Positions 7,520 through 9,147 of a DNA stretch of 9,147 nucleotides are shown here, piece by piece. Source of the stretch: an uncultured Treponema sp. (GTDB taxonomy: Bacteria > Spirochaetota > Spirochaetia > Treponematales > Treponemataceae); NCBI GenBank assembly GCA_947165795.1, contig CAMVBP010000077.1, positions 1-9,147 of the forward strand, given 5' to 3'. The translations under genes and the position numbers were made by a program. Each line of letters opens with the position of its first letter. Position 1 is the first letter of the stretch. Below the pieces are notes generated by a model. The model saw nothing but the letters and a program-made list of their open reading frames with translations. It did no database searches and was not told the DNA's origin.

Positions 7520-8776
7520 CTATTGTTTTATTAACCTTATTGAAAGAAGAATTGAAATTATTCCAATTAAAATATTTGGAACCCAAATACACCAGAAGGA
7601 ATTTAAACCTATGCGCACGACAAACAGCTGGCCCATAATCTGCATTGCCCAATACAAAACGCAGATAACAATTCCAACAAAAAGTCCTATCGTCTGCCCG
7701 TTATGCTTGCCGACTAAAAATGCTATCGAAAAAGCAAGGAATGCAAAGAATATGGAAGCAAAAGGTAAAGAGAATTTTTTATGATATTCCATTACCCAGA
7801 CATTTAATTTTTGTTTTAAATTCGGATTTTCCTGAACATCAATCCTCATTTTCTTAATGGTTTTGCCCAAATCGTATGATGTCATTTCCTGAGCACTCTG
7901 CATTGTATTTCCCATAATTACAGAATCAAAAATATTGAGCGTTGTCTTATCTGAAGAAATAACATCAAAATCACCGGACTTAATTCTGTCTACAGAAAAA
8001 ACTAAAGAATCATTCATATTAAGCTCAAGTAAAACTCCATTATAAGACGAGCCCGCCAAGGTTGACTCTCCGGCAAAAATCATTCTTTCTTTTCCGTCCT
8101 TTGTATCGAACAGAATTAAGTCCGAAACCTGTGAATCAGTAACATTGCCGATTACAATCTGTGAAGATCCGAGTTTTTTAACGCTGTTCGATTCAAGCTC
8201 TATAGTCGGAGTTGAATTGGATATTTTTCGCAATAACTGATTGTATTTTATGGAACCCAAAGGAAGAAGATAGTCGTTCACAAAAAATGAACCAATGGAA
8301 ATTAAAATTCCAAGAATAATTGTAGGAATAAAAATTCTTATGAATGAAAAACCTGCCGTACGTAAAATAAGAATTTCGTTATTGCTCATCATTCCGCCAA
8401 GGCTCATCAAAAATCCTACAAGCGTTGCAAACGGCGCCGACTGCGCAATAATAAATGGCAGACTGTAAACCATAACTTTTACAACATCACCAAAAGGAGC
8501 CGATTTTGCAAGCAACTCTTCTCCTTTCAACAAAATTTGATTTACAAAAAAAATCATAAAAAAGAAAAGAAAGCTTACAAAGAAATATAAAAATAAATCG
8601 CGTAAAAGATATCTTATTAATATGTGATTTTTTAATTCACCTTTATGAGTAATTCGTGCATAAAAATTACTGAACTTTAAAAAATATTTTTTTACAAACC
8701 TGAAGAATTTTGTAACTCTGATATTGTCAAAAATTCTAGAGAAAAGTTCATTAAAAAAATCGCCGTAAACCTTCAA
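7520..8776 (-). CDS. lptF: LptF/LptG-family permease, LptF-like first subunit with N-terminal extension
   Basis: This 418-residue YjgP/YjgQ-family inner-membrane protein is the partner of the adjacent LptG-like subunit. Membrane helices are visible at about 59-81, 100-127, 146-168, 335-355, 360-382 and 392-414. The periplasmic beta-jellyroll domain is about 170-325, and a cytoplasmic coupling segment, NNEILILRTAG (132-142), would contact LptB. It is about 50 residues longer than usual because of an N-terminal stretch (1-52) rich in Phe, Lys and Arg before the canonical start of the family (LIRYLLRD, 53-60). The start is TTG at 8774-8776, with AGGTGG 7 bases upstream. There is no in-frame ATG before the middle of helix 1 (Met74), so the extension, or most of it, must be translated. 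It lies 18 bases after dut and 4 bases before the second permease. Family is firm; the F label follows gene order only. Confidence 0.86.
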   Translation of the reverse strand: MKVYGDFFNELFSRIFDNIRVTKFFRFVKKYFLKFSNFYARITHKGELKNHILIRYLLRDLFLYFFVSFLFFFMIFFVNQILLKGEELLAKSAPFGDVVKVMVYSLPFIIAQSAPFATLVGFLMSLGGMMSNNEILILRTAGFSFIRIFIPTIILGILISIGSFFVNDYLLPLGSIKYNQLLRKISNSTPTIELESNSVKKLGSSQIVIGNVTDSQVSDLILFDTKDGKERMIFAGESTLAGSSYNGVLLELNMNDSLVFSVDRIKSGDFDVISSDKTTLNIFDSVIMGNTMQSAQEMTSYDLGKTIKKMRIDVQENPNLKQKLNVWVMEYHKKFSLPFASIFFAFLAFSIAFLVGKHNGQTIGLFVGIVICVLYWAMQIMGQLFVVRIGLNSFWCIWVPNILIGIISILLSIRLIKQ

Positions 8777-8783
8777 AGAAAGA

Positions 8784-8789
8784 CCACCT
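8784..8789 (-). promoter_or_regulatory. Ribosome binding site supporting the TTG start of the LptF-like gene
   Basis: AGGTGG on the minus strand is 7 bases upstream of the TTG at 8776, in the 18-base gap after dut. It is a good Shine-Dalgarno match and the main support for an unusual start codon. No other ATG, GTG or TTG with a comparable site is seen before the first membrane helix. Confidence 0.65.
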
Positions 8790-8794
8790 GAATT

Positions 8795-9147
8795 TTACAA
8801 GCCTGTAGAACCAAAACCGCCGGTTCCGCGCTCTGTTTCGCTTAAATTTTCTGCCGGTAAAAAAACTGCCTGAGTAACCGGAGCAATTATAATCTGCGCA
8901 ATTCTGTCGCCGTTATGAACTGTAAAATCCTGCGTTCCAAGATTAATTAAAATAACACGAAGTTCACCACGATAATCACTGTCGATAGTTCCAGGTGTAT
9001 TTAAAACCGTAACACCGTTTTTTGCAGCAAGACCCGAACGCGGCCTAACCTGAATTTCGTAGCCCTCTGGAATTTCAAAATAAAGTCCTGTTGAAATCAT
9101 AGCTGAACAGCCTGCAGAAATTGTAAGAGGCTCGCTCAAATATGCGC
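8795..9147 (-). CDS. dut: Deoxyuridine 5'-triphosphate nucleotidohydrolase (dUTPase), 5'-partial
   Basis: Trimeric dUTPase hydrolyses dUTP to dUMP and pyrophosphate, keeping uracil out of DNA and supplying dUMP for dTMP synthesis. About 116 codons are visible; the gene runs off the right edge. Conserved motifs 2-5 are present in order: RPRSGLAAK (motif 2, binds phosphates); [13 protein letters not shown] (motif 3, with the catalytic Asp and uracil-side Tyr); NGDRIAQ (motif 4); and C-terminal [10 protein letters not shown] (motif 5, the glycine-rich lid that closes over substrate). Motif 1 (AGxDL) and about 30 N-terminal residues lie outside the window. The TTG at 9137-9139 is an internal Leu codon, not a start, because the frame and family similarity (AYLSEPL) continue upstream of it to the edge. 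It is the first visible gene of the minus-strand operon. Confidence 0.96.
   Translation of the reverse strand, partial: AYLSEPLTISAGCSAMISTGLYFEIPEGYEIQVRPRSGLAAKNGVTVLNTPGTIDSDYRGELRVILINLGTQDFTVHNGDRIAQIIIAPVTQAVFLPAENLSETERGTGGFGSTGL

Larger units (their letters stand above)
3738..9147 (-). other. Probable operon dut-lptF-lptG-tgt-HEAT protein
   Basis: Five same-strand genes follow each other with gaps of 18, 4, 1 and 24 bases, and ribosome sites of later genes lie inside or right against earlier ones. No hairpin followed by a T-run is seen between them, so a single transcript is expected. Its promoter must lie beyond the right edge, and more genes may precede dut. The operon ends against the convergent hrpA gene. 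Confidence 0.75.

Noticed and set aside
9137..9139. TTG as the start of dut.
   Set aside because: The reading frame and dUTPase-like sequence continue upstream to the window edge, and motif 1 would be missing from a protein starting here; the gene is simply cut by the window.

Overview
The window is A+T-rich bacterial DNA, compactly coded on both strands with almost no intergenic space. Gene content suggests a spirochaete, most likely a host-associated Treponema-like organism. The clues are a short (857-residue) HrpA helicase of the kind known in spirochaetes, and an lptF-lptG-tgt run beside an exported HEAT-repeat protein. This taxonomic call comes from recalled family resemblance, not a search, and is moderate only.

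Layout. Positions 1-1165 (+) hold a CapA-type (poly-gamma-glutamate capsule family) lipoprotein gene. It enters from the left edge and is broken by a frameshift near 298-305, where a short deletion is likely. It overlaps by 10 bases the ATG of hrpA (1156-3729, +), a DEAH-box RNA helicase. After an 8-base gap the strand switches. Everything from 3738 to the right edge is on the minus strand and reads, in transcription order: dut (partial), lptF-like, lptG-like, tgt, then the exported HEAT-repeat protein. The gaps are 18, 4, 1 and 24 bases, so this looks like one operon whose promoter lies beyond the right edge.

How the genes relate. LptF and LptG would form the inner-membrane permease that, with the LptB ATPase encoded elsewhere, extracts (lipo)glycolipids from the inner membrane for transport to the outer membrane. 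Dut removes dUTP. Tgt inserts preQ1 into tRNA for queuosine synthesis. The HEAT protein is a probable periplasmic scaffold of unknown role. The operon therefore mixes envelope and nucleotide or RNA metabolism genes, and shared function cannot be inferred from position alone.

No intergenic stretch exceeds 24 bases. I see no RNA gene, CRISPR array, insertion sequence, attachment site or convincing intrinsic terminator. I found no evidence for a new multi-gene system. The points most worth a second look are the capA lesion, the N-terminal extension of the LptF-like protein, the unassigned C-terminal region of HrpA, and the HEAT protein in the lpt operon.
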